Of a stretch of 52,913 bases of DNA, positions 9,242 to 18,212 are shown one piece after another. The notes beneath the pieces are model-generated. The model was not told where the DNA came from. It saw only the letters and a program-made list of their open reading frames with translations, and searched no databases. Each line of letters begins with the position of its first letter. Positions within the stretch are counted from its first letter, which is position 1. The stretch covers positions 1 to 52,913 of the forward strand of contig CAVIAJ010000010.1 in NCBI GenBank assembly GCA_963640855.1, written 5' to 3'. The DNA is from Methanarcanum sp963640855 (GTDB lineage Archaea; Thermoplasmatota; Thermoplasmata; Methanomassiliicoccales; Methanomethylophilaceae). The translations under genes and the position numbers were made by a program.

Positions 9242-9981
9242 CACAGCACCTCCTCAATCTTCAATGCCTGTTTCGGGCATGCGACTACACAATTCTCACA
9301 TGCAATGCATTTCGAATTGTCGACTTTCGGGTGCTTTATGTCTCTGCCTTTGTCGTTCTTTCCGACAACTTCCATCTCAATGGCGTTGACAGGACAGACT
9401 TTTGCACATTTCTGACAGCTGATACACTTCGAACCTTCCAGTACGGGCCTGTCGGTCTCGTAGAAGGCTGTGGGCTTATCGGTCACACCCTTTTCAAGGT
9501 TGGACAGAAGGTGTTCTTCGAGGTGGACTTCCATCATTTCGTTTGTACCTTCGAAGGCAAGCCTCCTGGGGTCGTAGATGAGATCCATCCTTGTGAACTC
9601 CGCCAGTTCGTAATCGGTTGTCGTCGTCATGGCGTTGACAGGACAGTATTCTGCGCAGTATCCGCACATCATGCATCTTCCGACGTTGACCTGAGGCCTC
9701 TTGACGGGGTTGCCCTCATCATCGGGAACTTCAACGAGCTCGATACATGTGGTCGGACATGCCCTTACACATATTCCGCATCCGAGACATTTGTCAAAGA
9801 CAAGTCCAGGACGTCCGCGGTAGTTGTCCGGCACCCATTCCTTTTCATAAGGATACATGATGGTGACGGGTCTTCTGATCGTGGATTTGAACATCCTCCT
9901 GATGGATGCAACCATCGGAACGATGATTCCTTCGCCCTTGAACTTCTTGTTTGCATATTTATCCAACATTTTCATCGGCAT
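9241..9981 (-). CDS. fpoI: Fpo-like dehydrogenase subunit I with four 4Fe-4S clusters
   Basis: NuoI-like iron-sulfur subunit in the peripheral arm. Residues 1-115 are the usual module: an amphipathic N-terminus and two cluster motifs at Cys65-68-71-75 and Cys103-106-109-113. Unusually, after a linker of about 70 residues there is a second two-cluster ferredoxin module, with Cys186-189-192-196 and Cys225-228-231-235. At 246 aa it is some 80-100 residues longer than ordinary NuoI/FpoI proteins. In a complex with no FpoF, the extra module could accept electrons from ferredoxin; that is inference. ATG 9981 overlaps the fpoH stop (TAATG) and follows GGGGTGG. Confidence 0.93.
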   Translation of the reverse strand: MPMKMLDKYANKKFKGEGIIVPMVASIRRMFKSTIRRPVTIMYPYEKEWVPDNYRGRPGLVFDKCLGCGICVRACPTTCIELVEVPDDEGNPVKRPQVNVGRCMMCGYCAEYCPVNAMTTTTDYELAEFTRMDLIYDPRRLAFEGTNEMMEVHLEEHLLSNLEKGVTDKPTAFYETDRPVLEGSKCISCQKCAKVCPVNAIEMEVVGKNDKGRDIKHPKVDNSKCIACENCVVACPKQALKIEEVL

Positions 9982-11150
9982 TACATCCACCCCGCCATCT
10001 TAATCACGATAACAACTGCCAGGTTGATGACTGCCAGAGGCATGAGGATTCTCCAACCGAGGTTGACAATCTGATCTGTCCTGACACGGGGCATCGCACC
10101 TCTTGCGATTGCGAAGAATGCGAAGACGAAACAGACCTTGAGGACGAACATAATCTCAGCACCCCACCAGTCTGTGGGAAGTGTGGGACAGGCCCATCCG
10201 CCGAGGAAGAGGATAACGATGAATGCACATGCTGCGTAGCCTCTGAAGTAGTCTCCCAACATGATGAGACCCCATTTCATACCGGCGTACTCTGTCTGCC
10301 ATCCTTCGACAAGCTCAGCCTCTGCTTCCGACAGATCGAACGGAACACGCTCCGACTCTGCGATAGCGCAGATGAAGAAGGTGAAGAAACCGATGATCTC
10401 AGGAACGATGAACCACATGTGGTCGTTCTGGTAGCTGATAATATCGTTGATTCCGTAGCTTCCCGCAAGGAGACATGACGAGGCAAGGATAATGAGCATC
10501 GGGACTTCGTATGAAATCATAAGCTCTGCAGCCCTCATACCTCCGATAAGGGAGTACTTGTTGTTCTGTGACCATCCTGCACACAGGATGAGGAAAGGCG
10601 CCAATGCGAAGATACCGAAGAGGATCAGGAGACCCACTTTATAATCTGCGATGAACCACCTTTCGGAGAGAGGCACCATACATGCCAGAAGAACGGATGT
10701 ACCGATTACGAGCGTAACTCCCCACCAGTAAATCTTCTTATCAACGGCTTTAGGTGCGATGTTCTCCTTCATAAATGTCTTAAGACCGTCTGCGACACAC
10801 TGGAAGTATCCGAGAGGTCCGATACGTGTTGCACGCCTGTCCATGACCCTTCCGAGAATCTTACGCTCTTCCCAGATCATAGTTAGGTTGATGATGAAAC
10901 CGATTGCAAAGATGACAACGGCCATAAGGACCAATGTCAGTCCGTTCATCATTCCGTCATCGACGAGGAACTGCGACACGCAGTTGCCGGGTATGATCAG
11001 GTTGATCAGCCACGCGATGAGACCCAGAATAACCTGGCTCAGTTTGTAGCCGATGTCGTACGGCAGGTTGTACACATCGCCGAAGGGATAGTGCACGTTC
11101 TTGAGAGGATCATTGTAGACAATCCATTCCAAAATGCTGCTGTATGCCAT
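9981..11150 (-). CDS. fpoH: Fpo-like dehydrogenase subunit H
   Basis: NuoH homologue, 389 aa, eight or more membrane helices, forming part of the carrier-binding chamber between the peripheral and membrane arms. Family motifs include GPLGYFQCVADGLK, WSQNNKYSLIGGMRAAELMISYE and the acidic loop PFDLSEAEAELVEGWQTEYAG. The start at ATG 11150 follows AGGTGAT and is 4 bp from the fpoD stop; a TTG one codon upstream is less likely. Confidence 0.95.
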   Translation of the reverse strand: MAYSSILEWIVYNDPLKNVHYPFGDVYNLPYDIGYKLSQVILGLIAWLINLIIPGNCVSQFLVDDGMMNGLTLVLMAVVIFAIGFIINLTMIWEERKILGRVMDRRATRIGPLGYFQCVADGLKTFMKENIAPKAVDKKIYWWGVTLVIGTSVLLACMVPLSERWFIADYKVGLLILFGIFALAPFLILCAGWSQNNKYSLIGGMRAAELMISYEVPMLIILASSCLLAGSYGINDIISYQNDHMWFIVPEIIGFFTFFICAIAESERVPFDLSEAEAELVEGWQTEYAGMKWGLIMLGDYFRGYAACAFIVILFLGGWACPTLPTDWWGAEIMFVLKVCFVFAFFAIARGAMPRVRTDQIVNLGWRILMPLAVINLAVVIVIKMAGWM

Positions 11151-11154
11151 CAAA

Positions 11155-12300
11155 TCACCTGTCCGTCTCTCCGAGACACATATCGATCATAGCCATGATT
11201 GACGGAATATCCGCAATCCTGACGCCCTGTACCATGTGCTTGGATGCCGAAACGTTGACGAAGATCGGACTGCGGACCTTGAGCCTGTAGGGCTTCTCGG
11301 TTCCGTCGGAGACGAGGTACATGATACTCTCTCCGCGGGGATCTTCGATCTTTGCGACGTGTGTTCCTGCGGGAACACATCTGGGCACCTTGACACGTGA
11401 CGGAGCCTCTCTGGGGAGACTCTGGAGCTTCTTGAACGACTGTCTGATCATCTCACACGACTGATACATCTCCTCAATCCTTACGAGGAACCTGTCGTAC
11501 GCATCTCCTCCTTTCGTGCTGTTCTTGTTGAGCACGGGGACTTCGAACTCGAGTTCGCCGTATGCATCATACGGGTCGTCCCTGCGGACATCGTAATCGA
11601 CACCGCAGCCTCTCATTGCGGGACCGGTGAGACCCCAGTTGGCTGCATCTTTTGCCGTGATGTATCCGATACCTTTCATACGTCCGACGAAAGGCGACGA
11701 GTCTGTTGAAAGCTTGAGGATCTCGGGAAGACCGACTTCCTCGAACCTCTCGACACACCTCATACAGTCCCTCTCAAAGTAGTAAGGCATATCGTTCCTT
11801 ACACCGCCGATACGGGGGTAGTTGGTGGTAAGCCTCTGACCGCAGAGCCTGACGTTGAGATCAAGGAAGAATTCCCTCTCCCTGAGTGCCCAAAGGAACA
11901 CTGTCAGGTTACCGAGATCGGTACCGACTGCCGCGAGCCACATCAGGTGTGACTGAATACGGCAGATTTCATCTGCGATGACACGGAGGTACTGTGCCCT
12001 CTCGGGGACCTCGATGTCGAGTGCTTCTTCGACGACTTTACAGTAAACGTGCGACCATGTCATGGATGCAGAATAACAGAGACGGTCTGCCATAGGAATG
12101 ATCTTGGCGTATGTCCTGTTCTCACATTCCTTCTCCCATCCGCGATGCAGATATCCGATTTCTGGCTCAGCATCTGTGACTATTTCTCCGTCAGCTTTGA
12201 TCCTGAGTGTCCATAGTCCGTGGGAGAACGGGTGCTGCGGACCCATTGTGATCCACATCTTGTCCGTATCCATGTGATTCTCATAATCTTTCTCGGCCAT
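11155..12300 (-). CDS. fpoD: Fpo-like dehydrogenase subunit D (49-kDa type)
   Basis: NuoD homologue, 381 aa, soluble, related to the large subunit of [NiFe] hydrogenases but without their four metal-binding cysteines. Recognisable parts are MGPQHPFSHG near the N-terminus, GYLHRGWEK, RGCGVDYDVRRDDPY and the C-terminal SIMAMIDMCLGETDR. It helps build the carrier-binding pocket together with FpoB and FpoH. AGGAG lies just upstream and fpoC ends 1 bp before it. Confidence 0.95.
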   Translation of the reverse strand: MAEKDYENHMDTDKMWITMGPQHPFSHGLWTLRIKADGEIVTDAEPEIGYLHRGWEKECENRTYAKIIPMADRLCYSASMTWSHVYCKVVEEALDIEVPERAQYLRVIADEICRIQSHLMWLAAVGTDLGNLTVFLWALREREFFLDLNVRLCGQRLTTNYPRIGGVRNDMPYYFERDCMRCVERFEEVGLPEILKLSTDSSPFVGRMKGIGYITAKDAANWGLTGPAMRGCGVDYDVRRDDPYDAYGELEFEVPVLNKNSTKGGDAYDRFLVRIEEMYQSCEMIRQSFKKLQSLPREAPSRVKVPRCVPAGTHVAKIEDPRGESIMYLVSDGTEKPYRLKVRSPIFVNVSASKHMVQGVRIADIPSIMAMIDMCLGETDR

Positions 12301-12301
12301 T

Positions 12302-12787
12302 TTACTCCTGCCCCCTCAGTTTGTATGACTTCCTGAACGGATAGAATTCGTAGGAAGTGGGTGTGAGTAATCTCTCGAGCTTGGGGTGACCGTCGAAAAT
12401 GACTCCGAAGAGTTCGTAGGTCTCCCTCTCGTGGAAGTTTGCTCCTTCCCAAATGAGTGCAACGGACGGGATGTGAAGGTCTCCGTCGGGGAGATCCACT
12501 GTAATCTCGACCATAACGCCCGTGAGGTAGTTCGTAATGTGGTAGACGACCTGGACTGTGTCGATGTAATCGACAGCACAGACGCTGGTTGCCTGTTCGT
12601 AGTTGAGACTGTCGTGGAGAAGAACACAGAGATCGTAAACGGTGTCTCTGTCGGTGGACATGTAAATCCTCCTCTTCTCGTTAATCGCTTTGACATTCTT
12701 CTTTGTGGGCTCTTTGAAGACGACTTTGTCTCCGAATTTGTCCTTAATCATTGCGATTGTCTCATTGTAACCTGCTTCTGAATCCAT
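12302..12787 (-). CDS. fpoC: Fpo-like dehydrogenase subunit C (30-kDa type)
   Basis: NuoC homologue of about 161 aa. The signature WEGANFHERETYELFGVIFDGHP matches the 30-kDa subunit family, followed by LERLLTP and the terminal PFRKSYKLRGQE. It acts as a structural subunit of the peripheral arm. ATG 12787 is preferred; the TTG at 12793 overlaps the fpoB stop. NuoC and NuoD are separate here, unlike the fused forms of some bacteria. Confidence 0.93.
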   Translation of the reverse strand: MDSEAGYNETIAMIKDKFGDKVVFKEPTKKNVKAINEKRRIYMSTDRDTVYDLCVLLHDSLNYEQATSVCAVDYIDTVQVVYHITNYLTGVMVEITVDLPDGDLHIPSVALIWEGANFHERETYELFGVIFDGHPKLERLLTPTSYEFYPFRKSYKLRGQE

Positions 12788-12789
12788 GA

Positions 12790-13356
12790 TCAATCATCCA
12801 CCAGGAATGCGCCTCTCTTGAAGTAGGCATCAATCTTCTTCTGCAGCAGCATGAATCCGTCGATCATCGCATCGGGTTTGATCGGACATCCGGGGATGTA
12901 TACATCGACGGGAACGATCTGGTCGAGACCCTGTACGATGTTGTACGAGTCATACCAGGGGCCTCCGGAGATTGCACATTCTCCCATAGCGACAACCCAC
13001 TTAGGTGCGGGAATTGCCTCATACAGACGCCTGATGTCCGGACGGAGTTTCTTGGAAATCCATCCGTTGATAAGCAGGATGTCCGTCTGCCTCGGGGAAG
13101 AACGGTAAATCATACCGACACGCTCTGCATCGTATTTCGGTGCGGATGCTGCCGCCATTTCGATAGCACAGCAAGCCAATCCGAAGTGCAGAGGGTGCAT
13201 AGAGTTCCTCATTGCCCACGCCCAAACGGGACCGGTCAGTTTATCGATGGTCCTCTTGGTACCGGCGCTCAACATTTCGTTGATCATAACCGATGACCAG
13301 GTCATGAACTCATCTGCGCTCATTGCAACGGCATGCGGGTAAAGGCTCATATCCAT
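12790..13356 (-). CDS. fpoB: Fpo-like dehydrogenase subunit B (cluster N2 subunit)
   Basis: NuoB homologue, 188 aa, holding the terminal 4Fe-4S cluster N2. The ligands are visible as the tandem cysteines in FGLACCAIEMAA, the Cys in MGECAISGG and the Cys in YIPGCPIKPDA. AGGAGG sits 7 bases before ATG 13356, which overlaps the fpoA stop by 10 bp. A longer in-frame extension (to 13575) lies wholly inside fpoA and is not part of the gene. Confidence 0.95.
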   Translation of the reverse strand: MDMSLYPHAVAMSADEFMTWSSVMINEMLSAGTKRTIDKLTGPVWAWAMRNSMHPLHFGLACCAIEMAAASAPKYDAERVGMIYRSSPRQTDILLINGWISKKLRPDIRRLYEAIPAPKWVVAMGECAISGGPWYDSYNIVQGLDQIVPVDVYIPGCPIKPDAMIDGFMLLQKKIDAYFKRGAFLVDD

Positions 13357-13709
13357 ATGGTTTCCTCCTTTTTGAGAGCATACGCCACTCCTAAGAGAAG
13401 CATACCGAGGAACAGGATAACCCAGAACTTTCCGGTGTCTGTTAGACTCGAGAAAGCCACGGACCAAATCATTAGGAAGGTAGCAACCAGGTCGAAAACG
13501 ACGAAGATGATACCGAACGAATAATACTGGAACCTGAACTGAACACGGGCCTGACCGATAGGCTCGGAACCGCATTCATAGGTCTTATCCTGCCACGCAG
13601 TCTTCTTCCTAGGCCTAATGAACCTCGAAACGAACCATGCCAGTGGTGCGAATCCGAACGACAGAATCGCCAGGACCAACCACGGTAGATAATTCACAAC
13701 TAGTGACAT
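13347..13709 (-). CDS. fpoA: Fpo-like dehydrogenase subunit A
   Basis: NuoA homologue, 120 aa with three membrane helices. The loop between helices 1 and 2 contains the conserved DKTYECGSEPIGQARVQFRFQYY, including the loop Cys of this family, and helix 2 has the acidic VVFDLVATFL. It is the first gene of the twelve-gene operon. No F420H2-oxidising FpoF or FpoO is encoded here. A TATA element about 28 nt upstream indicates a leaderless start. Confidence 0.95.
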   Translation of the reverse strand: MSLVVNYLPWLVLAILSFGFAPLAWFVSRFIRPRKKTAWQDKTYECGSEPIGQARVQFRFQYYSFGIIFVVFDLVATFLMIWSVAFSSLTDTGKFWVILFLGMLLLGVAYALKKEETIWI

Positions 13710-13733
13710 TGGTCGTCTGGGAGGCCTTATGCC

Positions 13734-13741
13734 TATTAAAA
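13734..13741 (-). promoter_or_regulatory. TATA box of the fpo operon
   Basis: Minus-strand TTTTAATA, centred 28-29 nt before the fpoA ATG, would give a leaderless or nearly leaderless transcript. A second AT-rich element (ATAATATACG, complement of 13756-13765) lies further upstream and may be an alternative promoter. Confidence 0.5.
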
Positions 13742-13842
13742 CCCTCTTACGCGTACGTATATTATTCTAGGGAAATCAGCTTGATTTTACCTTAGGAAAC
13801 AGCAACGATAAATAACAACAACGCGGATTGGCACACGATAGA

Positions 13843-14652
13843 ATGACTGCTAAAATCGGTTTCATCGGTGCGGGTAAGATGGCTACCGCGATGATCGGAG
13901 GAATCATCAGGAAAGGTCTGTTCTCCAAAGACGAAGTCATAGCCTGCTGCAGATCGGAGTCAACCAAAGAGAGAATCGGGAGAGATACGGGCATCGTCTG
14001 CTACCTCAGTCCGAAGGATGTTATTGAGCAGACAGACACATTGATCGTTGCTGTGAAGCCGAATCAGATTAAGGATATCCTCACTACGAATATCGCAGTC
14101 AATTCTGCGAAAAAACTAATCATAAGTGTGGCCGCAGGGGTGTCAATCGGTACCCTTGAAAAGTATGTGCCAGACAGCAGAGTGATACGTGTTATGCCTA
14201 ATGTCTGCAGCTTAGTTCTCGAAGGAGCTTCGAGTTTCACTTTAGGATCCAAAGCAACTGAGGAAGACGGAAAATATGTTAAGAAAATTCTCGACTCCTT
14301 CGGGATGTCATTCGAAATCTCCGAAGACAAAATCGACGCCGTTACGGGACTGAGCGGAAGTTCCCCCGCATACATGTTCATGGTCTTGGATGCACTCGCA
14401 GACGGAGGAGTGCTGATGGGACTCCCCAGGGAATTGTCACTGAAACTCGCAGCACAGACTATGCTCGGTTCCGCAAAGACATATCTTGAGACAGGACGTC
14501 ATCCCGACGAACTCAAAGACAGCGTCTGTTCGCCCGGAGGAACGACGATTGAAGGCGTGAAGGTTCTCGAGGAATGCAATCTCAGATCTGCAATCATCAA
14601 TGCCGTTGCGGCAAGTGCAAACAAATCAAAAGAAATGGGGAAGAAGGACTGA
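13843..14652 (+). CDS. proC: Pyrroline-5-carboxylate reductase
   Basis: Catalyses the last step of proline synthesis, NAD(P)H-dependent reduction of pyrroline-5-carboxylate. The 269-aa protein begins with the dinucleotide fold KIGFIGAGKMATAMIGG, has AVKPNQIKDIL and VIRVMPN in the middle and the ProC signature region GLSGSSPAY to SPGGTTIEG near the C-terminus. ATG 13843 is the natural start; an in-frame TTG five codons earlier is less likely. A TATA-like GATAAATAA near 13807-13815 predicts a very short leader. It is divergent from the fpo operon. Confidence 0.93.
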   Translation: MTAKIGFIGAGKMATAMIGGIIRKGLFSKDEVIACCRSESTKERIGRDTGIVCYLSPKDVIEQTDTLIVAVKPNQIKDILTTNIAVNSAKKLIISVAAGVSIGTLEKYVPDSRVIRVMPNVCSLVLEGASSFTLGSKATEEDGKYVKKILDSFGMSFEISEDKIDAVTGLSGSSPAYMFMVLDALADGGVLMGLPRELSLKLAAQTMLGSAKTYLETGRHPDELKDSVCSPGGTTIEGVKVLEECNLRSAIINAVAASANKSKEMGKKD

Positions 14653-14706
14653 ATCCTTCCTCCCTTCTTTTTCTTATAATATAGATATATGTGAATACGG
14701 AAAGGA

Positions 14707-16461
14707 TCACTGTTGAGTCATACGCCTCTTTCCTCTGTTGAGAGGCAGGTATGATTTCACAAGACCTTTCACCACACGCGGCCCGTTGGCCCAAATCGAT
14801 CCGGTGTTCCAATCGAGATCTTTCTTGTTGTTGATCGTTGAGTTCATGAGTTCTTCTCCTTCCCTCTTGATACTCCAAAGTTTCTCGTTGCGTTCAGCCT
14901 CGTCTTTGATGAGCATGAACTGATCGATTCTTCTCATGACGTCACGTGCGTATTCCGTTCTTTCCACACGGGATTCATACATCTCTTCGGAAATACGGCC
15001 GGCTTCGAACTCCATCTTGGCAAGTTCGTTGGCGCAGTCGTAGGATGTCTCGGCAATCTGATCCCTGTTCATCCATTTCGTTTCGTATGAAAGCACCAAC
15101 TTCCATGAGGGATTCTCGGAAATCTTCCTGTGCTCTTCCAATGTCCTTGCGAAGAACCTGTATCCCCATTTGTCAGGATCTTCGAATGCTCTGCTTCCGG
15201 GATCCACGAACGGTGCGAACGGTGCGTTGTAGATGAAAAGACCGTCGTCCTTTTTGACAAGATCCCAAAGACCCTTGGATGCCCTGACGCTGTCCAGAGC
15301 GGATTCCCTTGTCTGAGAGGGAAGTCCTGTCATGTAGAACAGATCAAAACGGACACATCCGTTGGCGAATGACGATGAGATTGTTTTCTCGATGGAATGG
15401 TTGTCGTAACCCTTACCCATAGCCAATCTTACCACTTCATCATGCGAATCCGGTGAAAATTCCATAGAATATTCTCCGACGTTATGATTCACCATATTGA
15501 AGAATTCCTCTCCGGCAGGGAGGAACAGTTCGAATGCAATGTGATTGTCGACACCGGAATCATGGATTCCTTTGAACAGACGTTCTGCGTAATCCTTTCC
15601 TCCCTGTCTCGGGTCACCGATGATGAAGATAGGTGTTTTGAGATACTCACTGACGGATGCAATATCTTCGGCAAGTTTCTCCGGACTCCTGAATGCGGCT
15701 TTTCCTCTGCATAAGAGCCTCTTGTTCGCTTCGTGGGAACCTCCACACTCGGCACAGTTCAGAGAACATCCCCTTACCGTGAACACCGAAAGCATCGGAA
15801 GTTTGTCCCAACCCAGCCAGGGAAGTGCGCCCTTGATGTCCATGTGCCTTATGGTATTCTTAATCATCGTTCCGTAATCGAATTTTACCCAATCGATGTC
15901 GTCGGGAACGAATGAAACTTCATTGTAGTGGGGCTTTCCTTCCTTATCCTTCCACGCAAGATTCGGTATGTCGGAGAAATCCGTTGCACCTTTCTCGATG
16001 GCCTGCATCATCTTTACGTGGGGAATTTCGGTGGAATCTCCGCGCATGACCATATCGATCCACGGCATCGCCAACAGTTCCTCGCAGAAATACGACGAGG
16101 AAAATCCTCCGAACTCGACTATTGCGTCGGGATGGTATTTCTTGACAATCTTGGCCAATTCCACGGCACCGTGGCAGTGGGGCATCCAATGCAGATCTAT
16201 GGCGTAAACTTTCGCGTGAAGCGATTTGATACGTTTTTCCACGTCGAAATTCTTACTCTGAAGCATCTGAACCGCGATGTTGACGATTCTCGTCTTGAAT
16301 CCGGCCGCTTCGAGATGCGATGACATGGTCATGAATCCGATCGGATACATCTCGAACACCGGCGATGACGGTACCACGTCGCTCACAGGCCCATAGAATA
16401 TCGGTTTCTTTCTGAAATCATACACGCTCGGTGCGTGTAAGAATATAATGTCGTCTCCCAT
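14707..16461 (-). CDS. B12-binding-type radical SAM protein (Ta0216-like)
   Basis: A 584-aa radical SAM enzyme. Residues 1-170 look like the cobalamin-binding Rossmann domain of class B radical SAM proteins (YPIGFMTMSSHLEAAG, later IVEFGGFSSSYFCEELL), without a DxHxxG lower-ligand motif. The 4Fe-4S/SAM site is Cys232-236-239 (CSLNCAEC). The overall layout resembles the Thermoplasmata family I know as Ta0216-like B12/radical SAM proteins, but substrate and reaction are unknown. GGAGG precedes the ATG. It is the last gene of the folD operon, 18 bp after uppS. A role in lipid or cofactor methylation is only a guess from context. Confidence 0.75.
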   Translation of the reverse strand: MGDDIIFLHAPSVYDFRKKPIFYGPVSDVVPSSPVFEMYPIGFMTMSSHLEAAGFKTRIVNIAVQMLQSKNFDVEKRIKSLHAKVYAIDLHWMPHCHGAVELAKIVKKYHPDAIVEFGGFSSSYFCEELLAMPWIDMVMRGDSTEIPHVKMMQAIEKGATDFSDIPNLAWKDKEGKPHYNEVSFVPDDIDWVKFDYGTMIKNTIRHMDIKGALPWLGWDKLPMLSVFTVRGCSLNCAECGGSHEANKRLLCRGKAAFRSPEKLAEDIASVSEYLKTPIFIIGDPRQGGKDYAERLFKGIHDSGVDNHIAFELFLPAGEEFFNMVNHNVGEYSMEFSPDSHDEVVRLAMGKGYDNHSIEKTISSSFANGCVRFDLFYMTGLPSQTRESALDSVRASKGLWDLVKKDDGLFIYNAPFAPFVDPGSRAFEDPDKWGYRFFARTLEEHRKISENPSWKLVLSYETKWMNRDQIAETSYDCANELAKMEFEAGRISEEMYESRVERTEYARDVMRRIDQFMLIKDEAERNEKLWSIKREGEELMNSTINNKKDLDWNTGSIWANGPRVVKGLVKSYLPLNRGKRRMTQQ

Positions 16462-16479
16462 GTCTTTTCCTCCTTTTAC

Positions 16480-17262
16480 TCATGTACCGAAGCGTCTGTT
16501 ACGCTGTTGGTACGATCTTATCGCCCTCAGGAAATCTATGTACCTGAAACCGGGCCAGTATACATCCGTGAAATATAATTCCGAATAGGCAAGCTGCCAG
16601 ATAAGGAAGTTAGACAGCCTCAGTTCTCCCGATGTTCTCAGAACAAGATCGGGATCGGGATCTTCGGAAGTGTAGAGATGACCGGAAATACTGTCCTCGT
16701 CTATCTCCGAAATGTCCATCGTGCCTTCCTTCACCTTACGTGCGACTTCCTTTACCGCACTGACGATTTCCTGCCTTCCGCCATATGCAACGGCTATGTT
16801 GAAACGATAATTGTTGTAGTCTTTCGTGCGTTCCTCCACGCACCTGACCGCTTCCATAAGTTTTTCGGGTGCCAACTCACGGTCGCCGATCATTCTTACG
16901 CGAATCCTGTACTTATGAACACGTTCGTCGTCGGCGAGTTCGTACATCGTGTCGATCAGCAGCTGTATGAGGTAATCGACCTCGGAATCTTCTCTTGAAA
17001 AATTCTCCGTGGAAAGGGCATAGATGGTAAGGACACGTATATTCAGCCTGAGGCACCAGTTCAGCACCTCTTCGACCTTGTCCTTTCCCAATCTGTGACC
17101 TTCGTTGGTATCTTCCGTTCTGAGAACTTCCTTGGCGTACCTGCGGTTCCCGTCCATTATAATTGCCACATGCCTGGGCATCTGCCCTCTGATGACCTCT
17201 TTTTCCAACTTGGTCTCATAGAAGTCATATGTTGTGACGGAGACGAGATCGGTAATTCCCAT
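16480..17262 (-). CDS. uppS: Cis-prenyltransferase (polyprenyl diphosphate synthase, UppS type)
   Basis: Makes the long cis-polyprenyl diphosphate that becomes dolichol-like glycan carrier lipid in archaea. The 260-aa protein has the catalytic IIMDGNRRYAKE (with the essential Asp), the STENFSR motif, the AYGGRQEIV segment and the diphosphate-binding RTSGELRLSNFLIWQ. It starts about 25 residues before the first motif, like archaeal homologues. The ATG overlaps the stop of the marker-11 gene (TAATG). Confidence 0.93.
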   Translation of the reverse strand: MGITDLVSVTTYDFYETKLEKEVIRGQMPRHVAIIMDGNRRYAKEVLRTEDTNEGHRLGKDKVEEVLNWCLRLNIRVLTIYALSTENFSREDSEVDYLIQLLIDTMYELADDERVHKYRIRVRMIGDRELAPEKLMEAVRCVEERTKDYNNYRFNIAVAYGGRQEIVSAVKEVARKVKEGTMDISEIDEDSISGHLYTSEDPDPDLVLRTSGELRLSNFLIWQLAYSELYFTDVYWPGFRYIDFLRAIRSYQQRNRRFGT

Positions 17263-18212
17263 TATTCGAAATCCTCCGGAACACCGGCAGATTTGATGCC
17301 GAGATCGAAACAGCCGATGGCTGCGACGGCACCGATTACACCTTTCTTTCCTGTAATGTAGTGGATTTCTACATCGTTCTCTTCGGCGACCTTAACGGCT
17401 TCCTCGGAAGTATACAGAATGGATTTTGCATTCCAACTCCAGTCCACGAGAGCTTTCGGCTGTTTCAGACCTTTGAAAACGGTCATGACCGTATCATTCG
17501 AGTAGGATTCTTTGGCGATGAATTCTTTGCAGTACTGAACCAATTTATCCACTTCGGAAGGCAGAACGGCGAATGAAATTGCGGTAGAACAGCAGTTTGT
17601 CGTCTTGTTCGGTGCTTTCGGGTTGAGCTGAATGATCTTGTGCTCAAGGAACTTACCGTGGGGACAGGACATTCCCATCTTCATGGATGCAACCCATGAC
17701 GCTCCTTTCTGAGGTGTGTCCGTATCGTCGACTCCGATGATTACTCTGACCATCTTGGGAGTAACGATTTCTGTGGATGCAATGTACGCTCCGCCCATTT
17801 TGAAATCGTCGGGATAGATTGTTTTGATGACACCGTCGGCCTGGGGAAGACATGCGCCTACTCCGACACCGGCTCCGGCAATTCCTCTCCAGACTGTGTG
17901 GACTTCGTCTCCTTTTACTTCGAGGGATTCGATTCCCTGTCCTCCGATATCTGCAGATGCGGGGCCGAATTTCAGTTCTTTCTTCCCCACAACCGTATCC
18001 ATGATAACGGTGTGACCGTCGAGAGCGATGTCCGTGATGACTCCTCCGGTACGCTTTCTGTTGACAACATCCCACTCAACCGGGCCTCTTGCCGAACATG
18101 TCTCGATGACTTTCGCAACACCGTTTTTCTCATCGACGATTGTATAGAGTCCTTTACAGAACATGGGTCCGAATTTTGCACGGGCCTCTTCGGGTGTGAG
18201 CGTATCAGGCAT
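17262..18212 (-). CDS. Probable methanogenesis marker protein 11
   Basis: This 316-aa protein matches what I recall of methanogenesis marker protein 11, a family restricted to methanogens and of unknown function. The central VIIGVDDTDTPQKGASW resembles the nucleotide-binding DDTD motif of TiaS-type tRNA agmatinylating enzymes, and it is followed by Cys-rich MSCPHGK and TTNCCSTAISFA. The N-terminal 150 residues are rich in Gly and Asp. The gene abuts kptA (TAA then ATG) and overlaps uppS, so it is deep inside an operon. Family assignment is from memory of motifs; role unknown. Confidence 0.7.
   Translation of the reverse strand: MPDTLTPEEARAKFGPMFCKGLYTIVDEKNGVAKVIETCSARGPVEWDVVNRKRTGGVITDIALDGHTVIMDTVVGKKELKFGPASADIGGQGIESLEVKGDEVHTVWRGIAGAGVGVGACLPQADGVIKTIYPDDFKMGGAYIASTEIVTPKMVRVIIGVDDTDTPQKGASWVASMKMGMSCPHGKFLEHKIIQLNPKAPNKTTNCCSTAISFAVLPSEVDKLVQYCKEFIAKESYSNDTVMTVFKGLKQPKALVDWSWNAKSILYTSEEAVKVAEENDVEIHYITGKKGVIGAVAAIGCFDLGIKSAGVPEDFE

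Noticed and set aside
9331..10074. 247-codon plus-strand ORF
   Set aside because: Antisense shadow of fpoI; its cysteine-rich look comes from complement of the real gene. No start signal.
13357..13575. N-terminal extension of fpoB to 261 aa
   Set aside because: Lies entirely within fpoA, is arginine- and serine-rich without NuoB similarity, and the AGGAGG site points to 13356.
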